In this document: piece by piece, positions 28,828 through 36,759 of the stretch
Numbering within the stretch: position 1 is the first letter of the stretch
How the letters are laid out: each line of letters starts with the position of its first letter
Assembly (NCBI GenBank): GCA_963823675.1
Contig: CAWGMT010000013.1
Location: 620,001 to 684,000, forward strand
Length of the DNA: 64,000 nucleotides
Source of the DNA: CAWGMT01 sp963823675
GTDB taxonomy: Bacteria; Planctomycetota; Planctomycetia; Isosphaerales; Isosphaeraceae
Direction of reading: 5' to 3'
Notes under the pieces: model-generated
What the model saw: the letters and a program-made list of their open reading frames with translations, nothing else
The model's database searches: none
What the model was told of the DNA's origin: nothing
Made by a program: the position numbers and the translations under genes

Positions 28828-30528
28828 TCAGTCTTGCAGGTGCACTTCCTCAAGAGCTTGCGCCTTGAGAACATCGAGCTGGAGTTGGGCGAGCGCTTCC
28901 GGCGACAACGCCTCAACTTGTTGCTTGACCTTGGCAGATAGCTGGCCGAACTTGGCTTCCATTAGCCGCAGGGCCGACCGACGCTCACCCTGCTCGATTC
29001 CGCGTTCGATGCCCTGTTCGATGCCCTGTTCGATGCCCTGTTCGATGCCCTGTTCGATGCCCTGTTCGATGCCGCGTTCGATGCCGTGTTCGACGCCGCG
29101 TTCGTAGGTGGTCTTCATAAGAGGTTCAACCTCTCGATACGCCTCGGTGTGCAACAACGCCTGCAGCCGTTCGTTCTGGGTCTCGTCAAACTCAGCGTAA
29201 GCCTCCAGGCATTCGGCCAGTAGGAAGCGCCGAAAGTCATTTTCTCCTGAAACGGCGATCCGTTTCAACCCCTCGGCGTACAACTCGGCCCGCCGGTCGG
29301 CCGGTAGCCGCATCAGGGCGCTCAACGCCACCCCTAGCAGGTTCTCGCCCGTCGCGTACTGCTCCCCGTCCAGGGCCGGCAGACCCACGTAGGCGTACTC
29401 GAAGCGGACGATCCGCTGTTCCCAGAAGTGTTCTTCGTAGGCGTCCCAACCGATTCCGTCGAGCCCGACGCGCAGGAACAAGGCGATGGGCAGTACCGGC
29501 AGCCCCGTGTCGCGCCGCAGTTGGATGTAGTAGTCGAACATCCGCGGCCGGAAGGCCGGCGTGCTGGCTCGCGACTCCAGCTCGACATGAACCAGGGCCA
29601 CCAGGTCGGTCACGCCCGCGCGGGGCGGTGGCGCGCCTGGCCGCAGCGTCAGCCGGGCCACCAGATCAAGCTGCCGCTTCTCCCCCTGCGGCGGTGCCAG
29701 GAACAGCTCCTTGTCCAGCCAGTCGATACCGATGAACTCGAACCGCGACGCGTGAAAGACCCGCGATGGGTGGGCTTTCCAAGAGACGACGTTCCGCCGC
29801 TCGTAGCCCGCCTCAACCAACGCATTCACCGATTCCTCACCGGTGCAGATGGCGAAGATCCGACTATCTGTCTGCAGGCGAAGCACACGCAGGTCTTCGA
29901 TTGCATCGTCGCGGACGGACTTCTTCTTCCATTCGGTTTCGTACCACTCGGTGCCCGAGCTTTCGTAGCCGGCTGGGCGCAAGTAGGGGATGCGGTTGTG
30001 GAAGATAAACCCACCGCCATCCGCGCGGATGAAGGCTGCGGCGTCTCGCTCCATGATTGGTGCCTGCCAATATAGCGTTCCACCGGAATTCGCCCTGAAT
30101 TTCCGCAGGATCCAAGCCCAGACGTTGTGCCAGTAGCGGTCCCCGACGTCCAGGAATGGATTGTGAAGATAGTCAAACCAACTGTCTGTATGCCCCAGCC
30201 CCGAGATCGCGTACCAATCCAGTCCGAGGAAGAGGTAGTAATGCGAAGGCCGACCTTCCAGTTGAGCAAGTGCCCAATCGGAATAGGGATTCAGCCCGTA
30301 AGCGAAGCCCTGCTTCGGATGGGTGAACTCCGGTACGAACGCATGGTCATTCTTGCGGCCCGCGGCGACCGCGCGGCGCAATTCACGAACGACCTCAGCC
30401 TTGTCGTAAGCCCGGCCAAACGCGGCGTTGGTGAGTGCGTTGACTCCATTATGTCCGGCATATCGTCCAGGTTTGCGGATCGTTTCGAGAAGCGGGATCA
30501 GGTTCGCTGTCTGATAGTTGTCTAGCAT
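28828..30528 (-). CDS. Two-domain protein: uracil-DNA-glycosylase-like N-terminus fused to an Rpn-like nuclease domain
   Basis: The protein is 566 aa. Residues 1-260 carry three segments in the order of the UDG superfamily. They are FLGLDWY (100-106, compare GQDPY, Asp104), GGGFIFHNRIPY (171-182, compare LLLN) and SWKAHPSRV (249-257, compare HPSP, His253). Residues 261 to about 500 resemble the Rpn/DUF4351 PD-(D/E)XK proteins (RQLDLVARL with Asp288, VHVELES with Glu316), with the usual YIQLRRDTGLPVLPIALFLR. The C-terminal 120 residues include the IEQG repeat and a helical tail. The UDG reading is mine from motif order only. It is the last gene of the minus-strand nuclease island. Confidence 0.6.
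   Translation of the reverse strand: MLDNYQTANLIPLLETIRKPGRYAGHNGVNALTNAAFGRAYDKAEVVRELRRAVAAGRKNDHAFVPEFTHPKQGFAYGLNPYSDWALAQLEGRPSHYYLFLGLDWYAISGLGHTDSWFDYLHNPFLDVGDRYWHNVWAWILRKFRANSGGTLYWQAPIMERDAAAFIRADGGGFIFHNRIPYLRPAGYESSGTEWYETEWKKKSVRDDAIEDLRVLRLQTDSRIFAICTGEESVNALVEAGYERRNVVSWKAHPSRVFHASRFEFIGIDWLDKELFLAPPQGEKRQLDLVARLTLRPGAPPPRAGVTDLVALVHVELESRASTPAFRPRMFDYYIQLRRDTGLPVLPIALFLRVGLDGIGWDAYEEHFWEQRIVRFEYAYVGLPALDGEQYATGENLLGVALSALMRLPADRRAELYAEGLKRIAVSGENDFRRFLLAECLEAYAEFDETQNERLQALLHTEAYREVEPLMKTTYERGVEHGIERGIEQGIEQGIEQGIEQGIEQGIERGIEQGERRSALRLMEAKFGQLSAKVKQQVEALSPEALAQLQLDVLKAQALEEVHLQD
28998..29100 (-). repeat. 12-bp tandem repeat encoding GIEQ
   Basis: About eight units of 'gttcgatgccct' occur in frame and encode (R/Q)GIE repeats on the minus strand. 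Such GIEQ arrays are typical of Rpn-family C-termini. They are identical enough to slip. Confidence 0.9.
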
Positions 30529-30748
30529 GGCGCTTAGACTTTCGTGAAATTCGGACGGTCATCTCCGGGTTCTCTACGGAGCAAGTGCGTCCTGGTTTCC
30601 GTCGTACCGCGTCGCTGACCAGCGATTCGGGGGTACGAGGCATTAGGGAATAGACCGAAGCGGCCGATAATCAACGTTTATGCATCGGTGGCGGCCAACG
30701 TGAGGGCCGAAACCTCGGCGCGATTGGGATTGGCCTCAACGATAATGG

Positions 30749-31738
30749 TTAGGTGGCGTCGAGGAAGATGTCCCGGACCCAGGCATTTGCTTCTGGAAAG
30801 TAGTCACAGTCAAGAACGAATTCCTGCCCACGCCCGACTGTTCGAAGGTAACAGCCAGTGCTATCGTATCTCCACCTCCGAGCATCCGAATGAAAGCTGA
30901 GAGGAGGTTTCCCCGGTGTGGGATAGAACCAGCGTGGCAATCGCCAGAGGCTGCGGGTTTGGCCCTGAGCCGTCAGGGTGAGAACACTCGAAATGTGGTC
31001 GAACACGCCTGCCCCGGGAATTGGTCCCGCGACAGACGGCACTTCGAGGTTTTTTGAGGCGACGTAAAGGGTGTTATTAGCCGACATGCTCTGAGCCCGC
31101 CGGACGTGAGGGTGCTCGGCGGCCCACCGAGGGACTGATGTGGTCGCTGTTGTCGGGTGCAGCATGCGACCCACCTGAAGCCAGCCGCAGATGACATGAA
31201 GATCGGGTGCAGTGCGATCGATCGACAACTGGCCGTTCACTCGAACCGTGCTCCGGAACCATCCAAAGAACAGAAAGACGTCGCCGACGCCCACACCACA
31301 ATTCTCGAGGTGCGTTTGAGCGGAATCGACCTGGCCAAATACGGGCCGCCAACCCACGGCTCTTGGGCGGGATTGCTTTTGAAGGTCGGGATCCAAGTGC
31401 ACGCCGGATCGCGGTCCGATTCGTTGGTTCGTAATCGCCGAGACGACGTTTGAAAGCGGTACGCCACGCCACATTACGTCTTTAAGGCGGGGCGGATCAC
31501 TCGACGGTATCGGGAGCGGGCACAGCGAGCCATCTGGAAGAACCGGACTCGGAACGCCATCGTACGTGGAGTCGAAACCCTTTCGGCTAAGGATCACCTT
31601 CATCGATGTGAGCTTTCGGTCGGCCTCCCAGGCTTGACTACGGCTCCCCTGACTTACGGCGGCGTACAATTTTCGGCGCTGCGCAACAATTAATTGTCGC
31701 CTTTCGCTCCGCGAAAGACGACTCTTCCAGTAACTCAT
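30749..31738 (-). CDS. Nmad3-type protein (nucleotide modification associated domain)
   Basis: The protein is 329 aa from the ATG at 31738 (AGGA about 11 nt upstream, 14 nt after the GIY-YIG stop); the domain itself starts at the internal ATG 31603. It has the pattern I associate with Nmad3: MKVILSRKGFDS, PSPVLPDGSLCPLPIP, HLDPDL, FGQVDSAQTHLENCGVGVGD, FLFFGWFR, PDLHVICGWLQVG and GQEFVLD. Nmad domains were described next to DNA base modification genes, and their chemistry is unproven. Here it closes a tight three-gene run with the EVE-nuclease and GIY-YIG genes. Confidence 0.7.
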   Translation of the reverse strand: MSYWKSRLSRSERRQLIVAQRRKLYAAVSQGSRSQAWEADRKLTSMKVILSRKGFDSTYDGVPSPVLPDGSLCPLPIPSSDPPRLKDVMWRGVPLSNVVSAITNQRIGPRSGVHLDPDLQKQSRPRAVGWRPVFGQVDSAQTHLENCGVGVGDVFLFFGWFRSTVRVNGQLSIDRTAPDLHVICGWLQVGRMLHPTTATTSVPRWAAEHPHVRRAQSMSANNTLYVASKNLEVPSVAGPIPGAGVFDHISSVLTLTAQGQTRSLWRLPRWFYPTPGKPPLSFHSDARRWRYDSTGCYLRTVGRGQEFVLDCDYFPEANAWVRDIFLDAT

Positions 31739-31752
31739 TTCTGCCCAGATCC

Positions 31753-32544
31753 TTAGCGGCCTCCGATCGTGGTGCCATCGGGCTTCAGGATCAAGAAGAT
31801 CTGGCTCGTTACGGAACCGAACTTGATATTAGCCTCGGGGCTAATGCGGCGCCCACGCAGGCCACGGGCGTCGAGATTTGCCGGGCCGTTTGTTGGCACC
31901 TCGTACTGGGTCCCGTAAGGGCTCGTAAGCTCGAACTTTGACTGGTCGATCCAGGCTGATCCGAGGATGAACCGTCGCTCGATGGGGCCGCTCACTCCGA
32001 TCAGGATTCGCGGACAGGTCTCCGGTCGTTCGATCCACCCCGGCACGAATCGCTTGAGATACCAATATTTGTCCATGCGACCTAGTATCTCCTCGTCGCT
32101 CGGCGGATTCACGGGATCGTAACCCTTGCGTCCGTCGTCGAAGTCTTGGTTGTTGATTAGCACGAAGAGTAAGGGGGAAGGACCTCCATTTTTCGCCACC
32201 TTCAGCAAATCGACCCTGGACAGCGTTGGCTCACCGAGCCTTGCCGCGAATAGCTCCGGAACGCCAAGTGGCCGGAAGCGATACTTATTCGACCCGCGGT
32301 TGACATTCAGGTCGGGCTGGAGGGATGAGATCATGGCCGTTTCCACGGCCCTTCCCAATTCCTCCGACCCGAAAGGGCCCGCAATCTCGAGCGTGTATTT
32401 GCGCCGTTGAAGAAAGGCTTGTAGCGCCTTGCTGTGGCTCCCAACGAGATGAGAGGTGGCCCGCTGAGGCTTCTTTCCGTAACCCACATACCGGGGAGTT
32501 CTTCCCTTTTCGTCCCGATACAAGTAAACGTAATGATCCGCCAC
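31753..32544 (-). CDS. GIY-YIG nuclease-domain protein
   Basis: The GTG at 32544 is chosen because the domain begins at once (ADHYVYLYRDEKGRTPRYVG) and the longer frame overlaps the upstream gene. The protein is 263 aa. The GIY-YIG signature is YVYLY (5-9) and YVGYG (19-23), then an Arg helix, and AVETAMISSLQPDLNVNRG with the expected acidic residue. The C-terminal 150 residues (LLFVLINNQDFDDGRKGYDP, PRILIGVSGPIERRFILGSA) are not recognised and may read or bind DNA. It lies 19 bp after the EVE-nuclease gene and 14 bp before Nmad3. Confidence 0.75.
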   Translation of the reverse strand: MADHYVYLYRDEKGRTPRYVGYGKKPQRATSHLVGSHSKALQAFLQRRKYTLEIAGPFGSEELGRAVETAMISSLQPDLNVNRGSNKYRFRPLGVPELFAARLGEPTLSRVDLLKVAKNGGPSPLLFVLINNQDFDDGRKGYDPVNPPSDEEILGRMDKYWYLKRFVPGWIERPETCPRILIGVSGPIERRFILGSAWIDQSKFELTSPYGTQYEVPTNGPANLDARGLRGRRISPEANIKFGSVTSQIFLILKPDGTTIGGR

Positions 32545-32563
32545 GATGGCATCGCCTTTCGAT

Positions 32564-33445
32564 TCACTCGAAGCCAAGCTCCTGAAGGTCCAGATGACTG
32601 ATACGCTCATTGGTTTCGGCAGCGGAAAGAAAACGATTGTCGAAGCCACGGGCAATAACGAGCCCATCCGTGGGTTTGCCGTTTGAAAGCCGTTGCTGGA
32701 CCCAGCCAAGGTATGTCGCGATCTGCGCGAAGGTGTTCTGGCCCGCTCGAACATTCTTCAGTTCAATCACGAGGTAGCGTTTTTTCTTACGGTCGTAGCA
32801 GAGAAGGTCAATGCGCCCGCCATGACCTGTGCAAACGAGTTGACGCTCCCGCACTTCCAAGTCGAATCCGAAGCGGCGAAGCATACCAATGTCCTTGACA
32901 AGGCGATCCTCTAATTCTTCTTCGCGCAGAATCTTGGCGGAAGCCTCCTTGATCTCGCCTTGGCTGAGGAAGCGTTTGAATCGAGGCTCAGCCTTTTCCA
33001 TGCACTGAAGCAACCGTTGCCAAATCCCCTCTGGAACTCCGTAAACGCGCCTCCGGAAATTAGCGCGAAAGGCCCCCCACTCGTCCATGTAAGGGTCCTG
33101 CCGCAAGTCGTTCAAAGTGACCGGGCGCTTGAACTTAAACAAAACGCGATAGTCGCAACCATAGTCCCATCCGTGTTCATAAGCATCGTCATCGCTGGCA
33201 ATAGAGTACGCGTCGGATTCGGATTGGATGAGATAGCCGAAATCCATCTTGGGCTTGGTTCGGTAGAGGAGGACAAGGTCACCCTTTCGGGTATCCTTGT
33301 GGCAGGTCCACCAACCACCGGAATCAGATTGCATGCCGGGGTCAAGGGAACGGCGATCGGAGCCACCCTCCTCGCTGTAATGGTCGGGAGAGGTGATCCA
33401 GACCCACTTCCGAGGTTCGTGAACTGTGTCGGACTTCCGCGGCAT
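32564..33445 (-). CDS. EVE-like domain fused to a NucS-type PD-(D/E)XK nuclease
   Basis: The ATG at 33445 gives 293 aa; the frame is open to 33544. Residues 12-145 are a PUA/EVE-like reader (KWVWITSP, GWWTCHKDTRKGDLVLLYRT, MDFGYLIQSESDAYSI). Residues 175-293 are a NucS-like nuclease (RLVKDIGMLRRFGFDLEVRE, GRIDLLCYD with Asp213, YLVIELKNV with Glu228 and Lys230, QIATYLGWVQ). EVE domains are known or predicted to recognise modified bases when fused to nucleases. A role in cutting modified DNA is therefore likely but not shown. Confidence 0.8.
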   Translation of the reverse strand: MPRKSDTVHEPRKWVWITSPDHYSEEGGSDRRSLDPGMQSDSGGWWTCHKDTRKGDLVLLYRTKPKMDFGYLIQSESDAYSIASDDDAYEHGWDYGCDYRVLFKFKRPVTLNDLRQDPYMDEWGAFRANFRRRVYGVPEGIWQRLLQCMEKAEPRFKRFLSQGEIKEASAKILREEELEDRLVKDIGMLRRFGFDLEVRERQLVCTGHGGRIDLLCYDRKKKRYLVIELKNVRAGQNTFAQIATYLGWVQQRLSNGKPTDGLVIARGFDNRFLSAAETNERISHLDLQELGFE

Positions 33446-33633
33446 GTTTACATCTCTTGAGACACTCTCGTGCGGGTCAAATGAAGAAGTCGGGGCCTTC
33501 GCCGCAGCTCGTATGATCTCGGCCTTGGCGTATGATCTCTGCAATTTACGTGACCATGAGCAACACGTCTACGACTCGCTGAAATTCGAGCGTTACGAGG
33601 GCGCTCAGCCGTTTGGGCTGATCGCAACTTCCG

Positions 33634-34462
33634 TCATCCGGCGAATTCGACCTCCAGCGCCGAATGGTCGCTCAGCCCACCCTCCCGGACGAAATGGAGG
33701 TAGCGGCAACCCGTCGGATGGAGCGCACGAGACGCAAAGACATGGTTGAAGCGGCGGCCGATCGACCGTCCTTTCCGCCGCAGGTACCAACTGAAGTCCT
33801 CGCGTTCGAACCCGTGAAGGTTGCGATAGACGTCTGCCAAGTCGAAGTCTGCGAGGTCACGAAGGACGCTGCGTTCCGCACGGTCCCAATCTTCCCCCGA
33901 TCCGCCCCTCCACTTTCCCCAGCACTCGAACCGATCGCCGACCTGCTTCTGCCCCCACGTGATGGTCTCCCCGTCAGGCGTCTCCGCCTTCGGTGAATTG
34001 AAGTCACCGCAGAGAATCCGGCGGGTTTTTGTGGCCACCGCCAAACGATCGAATACGCCTTCGAACGTCTCGATCTTGATCCAATCGTTCGTGGATCCGG
34101 GCGGGACATGCACGGTGTGGATCTCAATCCCTCCACCCGGACGTTCGATATCCGCGGAGAGAATCCGTTCCGTCCACGGAACCCGAAACTCCGTCGGCTC
34201 ACGCACGTTAAGAGGCCATCGACTGGCGATGAGTTGGCCGTAAGACCGCGGTCCCTTGAGCAACTCGGGATTGGAAGCTCCTGAAAGACTGTCGCCAACG
34301 TGCTCGAGGCCGATGCTGCGAAGACTCACCGTTAGGGGTTCGACCGTCGAACTTTCGAACCTCTTGCAGGGCAACGACGTCCGGCCGTCGCCTCCGAAGC
34401 GCCTCGACTTGATCGGGAAGTCGGCGGACTCTCCCTGCGACGTTCCACGAGATGAGCCGCAC
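33634..34462 (-). CDS. Endonuclease/exonuclease/phosphatase (EEP) family protein, frameshifted
   Basis: Frame 1 from the ATG at 34462 reads MRLISWNVAGRVRRLPDQVE and DVVALQEVRKF (catalytic Glu). A shift near 34345 moves to a second frame with LTVSLRSIGLEHVGDS, YGQLIASRWPL, IHTVHVPPGS, RILCGDFNSPKAE (Asp, Asn) and GLSDHSALEVEF (Asp-His). Together they give about 275 aa with all EEP active-site motifs. These enzymes are Mg-dependent DNA, RNA or phosphoester hydrolases (exonuclease III fold). It is part of the minus-strand nuclease island. Confidence 0.8.
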
Positions 34463-34621
34463 TGTCGCGCCCTCGGTTCACTGACACGGATGGATCTGGA
34501 TCACGCAAAAGCGTAGCTCACAGGACCGCCGAGTATCGCCTACGATCATAACAGAACAAAACCCCAGAAGAGGGTGCCGAGGCCGGGCTTACGTCAGAAG
34601 GTCGGTATCAGGTTGTCCTCT

Positions 34622-35415
34622 TTACCAAACAAGCTTCTTTCCTTCTCGTATTAGCGATTGAAGTTCGTACACATCGTGAACGCACTTTCTGACCTCTGCC
34701 GCATTGTCAATCCAGCAAAGGACGGCTATGGGTTTGCCATCTTCTTTGAAAGTCTGGTGGGCAACGCCCTTGGAATGACCATGATAGATAAACCCCTTGC
34801 TGTAGACCTCAAGCTCGAGATGGACTTCCCCGGGGCTTCCCTCGATCTTGACGAGCAGGTCTGGGAACGCCTTCCGGACTCGGATGATTTTTTCGATCCC
34901 CAGCGTTTTGTGACCGTATACGACCACACACAAGAGTTCCTGTTCGTTTTCGGGCTCGCGCTCCAGTAAGGGGATCTTGCCGGTGTCGAGCTGGGAGGCG
35001 AGCGTTCTTTCTCGGATGCCTTCGAACTCTTCAGCGGTAATAGGAATGAAAGTCGCTTGCTTGAATGTGCGCCTGCGGATGAGGTCGTCGATCGGCCGGA
35101 CGCCGACGGGTTCTCGGGGTTGCTGCTTATACTCTTTCCCTTCGATCAACCAGGCCATTCGCTTCCCGTCCGCAATCTCATCGAGCGTTCCCGCGGTCAG
35201 CGGAATACTCCCGTAGCGCTTTTCTCGAGTGCATTCGTAGAATCCTGTGATCTTACTGAGTGCCTGTTCCCGACGGTCGCTGGTGGTGTAAGCGAAGGAA
35301 ATCCACCGGTCCCCCGGTTTGACCTGGTCGAAACCCCGGGGCGCTCGTTCGGCCCCTTGTCGGTTCTCCAGATGTAGTTCGGCATGGCCTTGAGAGAATC
35401 GAGGCCGTGCTTCAC
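34622..35415 (-). CDS. EVE/PUA-like reader fused to a PD-(D/E)XK endonuclease-like domain, frameshifted
   Basis: The start is read from a GTG at 35415 (KHGLDSLKAMPNYIWRTDKG). One base is missing near 35334-35344 at the CCCC/GGGG junction, after which the second frame gives FDQVKPGDRWISFAYTTSDR and QALSKITGFYECTREKRYG, an EVE/ASCH-like beta-barrel pattern. The C-terminus has DLLVKIEGSPGEVHLELEVY, KGFIYHGHS and PIAVLCWIDN. This matches restriction-endonuclease-like proteins with the 'FEVYSxxFxxHGH...VCWxDN' pattern. It is the first gene of the island and would be a second reader-nuclease beside the NucS-like one. Confidence 0.65.
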
Positions 35416-35462
35416 GATGAAGTGACTGCGCACTGATCGCACCGTTTCCTCGCTTTTTTGCC

Positions 35463-35527
35463 AGTTGTGGTGCAGGCGTCGCGCCTGCCGGTGTGGGGAA
35501 CGCAGGCGGGACGCCTGCGCCACAACA
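35463..35527. repeat. Palindromic intergenic repeat (GCAGGCG hairpins)
   Basis: The element starts 'gttgtggtgcaggcgtcgcg' and ends 'gacgcctgcgccacaac', so its outer ends are inverted copies. It also contains two small internal palindromes (GCAGGCG/CGCCTGC). It is a third palindromic repeat family in this window. Confidence 0.8.
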
Positions 35528-35544
35528 GTCCACCAAACGCAGGC

Positions 35545-36270
35545 TCATGCCAGCCGTCGCCGCCGGCAGGCCTCCTGATAGGTCGCTTCAAAATTGACGG
35601 GCACAAACAGATCGCCGGTAAGCCGCAAGGGGAGTTCCGGCAGCGGATCGCCGACGGCGAAAGTCGCGGGCCAGATATCGATCTCGGGTTGCTCCCGGCG
35701 CAGGACCGGCCGGTAGGCGACGGCGTAAAGGGTCGCCTCCGCGGGCATTTCGGTCCCATGGGCCGAAGGCAGCAGTTCGATGATCTCGTTGTGCAGGTTG
35801 GCTCGCCGACTCGTGACGATGTCGATGATGATCAAGCTCACTCCCTGGTGGAGATAGGAAGCACACTTGATCGCGAAGGCCTGGCGCTCTTCGGGCCGAT
35901 CTTTATTGCCGGGACTGATTAATTCGATGGCCGCAACCAGAGTGAGTCCAGCCATCGTCGAGAAGAGGCGCACCTCGAAGGTGTCCGGGAAGATCGCCGG
36001 CACCACATGGGCCGCGGCCGGGGGCGCCCACGCCGGAGCCAGGGCCAGGGCTGGGCCAACCGGCTCGGTCCGCGGCTGCGCGGCGGAGCGTTCGAAGGTG
36101 GCAACGTCGATTTCGAGATGGTTGCCCGAATGCGTATGTTCGGCAACAACGAATTCCGCCGGCACCCGCTCGCTCAACTGGTCTGCGATTCGAGTCGCCC
36201 ACCCGGAGTGAAATGATTCCCAGGGGTAACGCTCGTCCAGTGGACCCTGAAAGTGATCCAAGAGCGGCAT
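35545..36270 (-). CDS. DUF4058 family protein
   Basis: The protein is 241 aa. It begins MPLLDHFQGPLDERYPWESF, the hallmark of DUF4058, and has VAAIELISPGNKDRPEERQA, a strand-Glu-strand pattern recalling PD-(D/E)XK-like Uma2/DUF4058 proteins. The family is abundant in planctomycetes and cyanobacteria, and a nuclease activity has been suggested but not proven. It starts 4 nt after the probable NikR stop, so it is likely the last gene of a Gfo/Idh/MocA-nikR-DUF4058 operon. Confidence 0.85.
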   Translation of the reverse strand: MPLLDHFQGPLDERYPWESFHSGWATRIADQLSERVPAEFVVAEHTHSGNHLEIDVATFERSAAQPRTEPVGPALALAPAWAPPAAAHVVPAIFPDTFEVRLFSTMAGLTLVAAIELISPGNKDRPEERQAFAIKCASYLHQGVSLIIIDIVTSRRANLHNEIIELLPSAHGTEMPAEATLYAVAYRPVLRREQPEIDIWPATFAVGDPLPELPLRLTGDLFVPVNFEATYQEACRRRRLA

Positions 36271-36274
36271 GATT

Positions 36275-36758
36275 TCACTTCCCCTTGCGGTGGTGAGCGT
36301 GCCCGTGGTGATGGTGCTCCGCTGATGGAGCCATCCCGTGCGGGAACTGGCTTGGCCGCCGCCAGCACGAGCCGGCCAGTCTCGACTCCCTTGGTACCGA
36401 TCAGATCATCAGCCAGGTCGCGGACCGAGGCCACCGGACCGCGGAGCAGGATCACTTCGAGGCAGCGGCGCTCGTCGAGATGAACGTGGGTGGTCGTGAC
36501 GACCTGATCGAGGTGGTGATGCTGCAAGTCGGTCAGCCGGCGCGCGATGCGCGAGACGTGGTGGTCGTAGATCAAGGTGACCACCCCCATCGCCTCGCTA
36601 TCGTCGTGAGTGACGGCCTCCTCGATCAGGGCCGCGCGCATCAGCCCGCGCACGGCCTCGCTCCGGTTGGGATACCGGTGAGTTTCACGATACTGGTCGA
36701 ACCGCTGGAGCAGTTCTCCCCCGATCGCGACGCTGAACCGGACCAGAGGGTCTTTCAT
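36275..36758 (-). CDS. nikR: Nickel-responsive ribbon-helix-helix regulator NikR, C-terminus frameshifted
   Basis: Residues 1-48 are a ribbon-helix-helix DNA-binding domain (VRFSVAIGGELLQRFDQY, RSEAVRGLMR). The ACT-like domain holds the nickel ligands His80, His91, His93 and Cys99 (E. coli H76, H87, H89, C95, same spacing). After about residue 137 the open frame runs into the DUF4058 gene as a non-family tail. Shifting one frame near 36325-36350 gives a His-rich ending (EHHHHGHAHHRKGK) and a TGA at 36275-36277, which is far more plausible. It represses transcription with Ni2+; no nickel transport gene is in this window. Confidence 0.88.
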
Positions 36759-36759
36759 C

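Noticed and set aside
28998..29100. Short-period tandem repeat considered as a CRISPR array
   Set aside because: The 12-bp units have no spacers and encode GIEQ repeats in frame with an Rpn-like protein.
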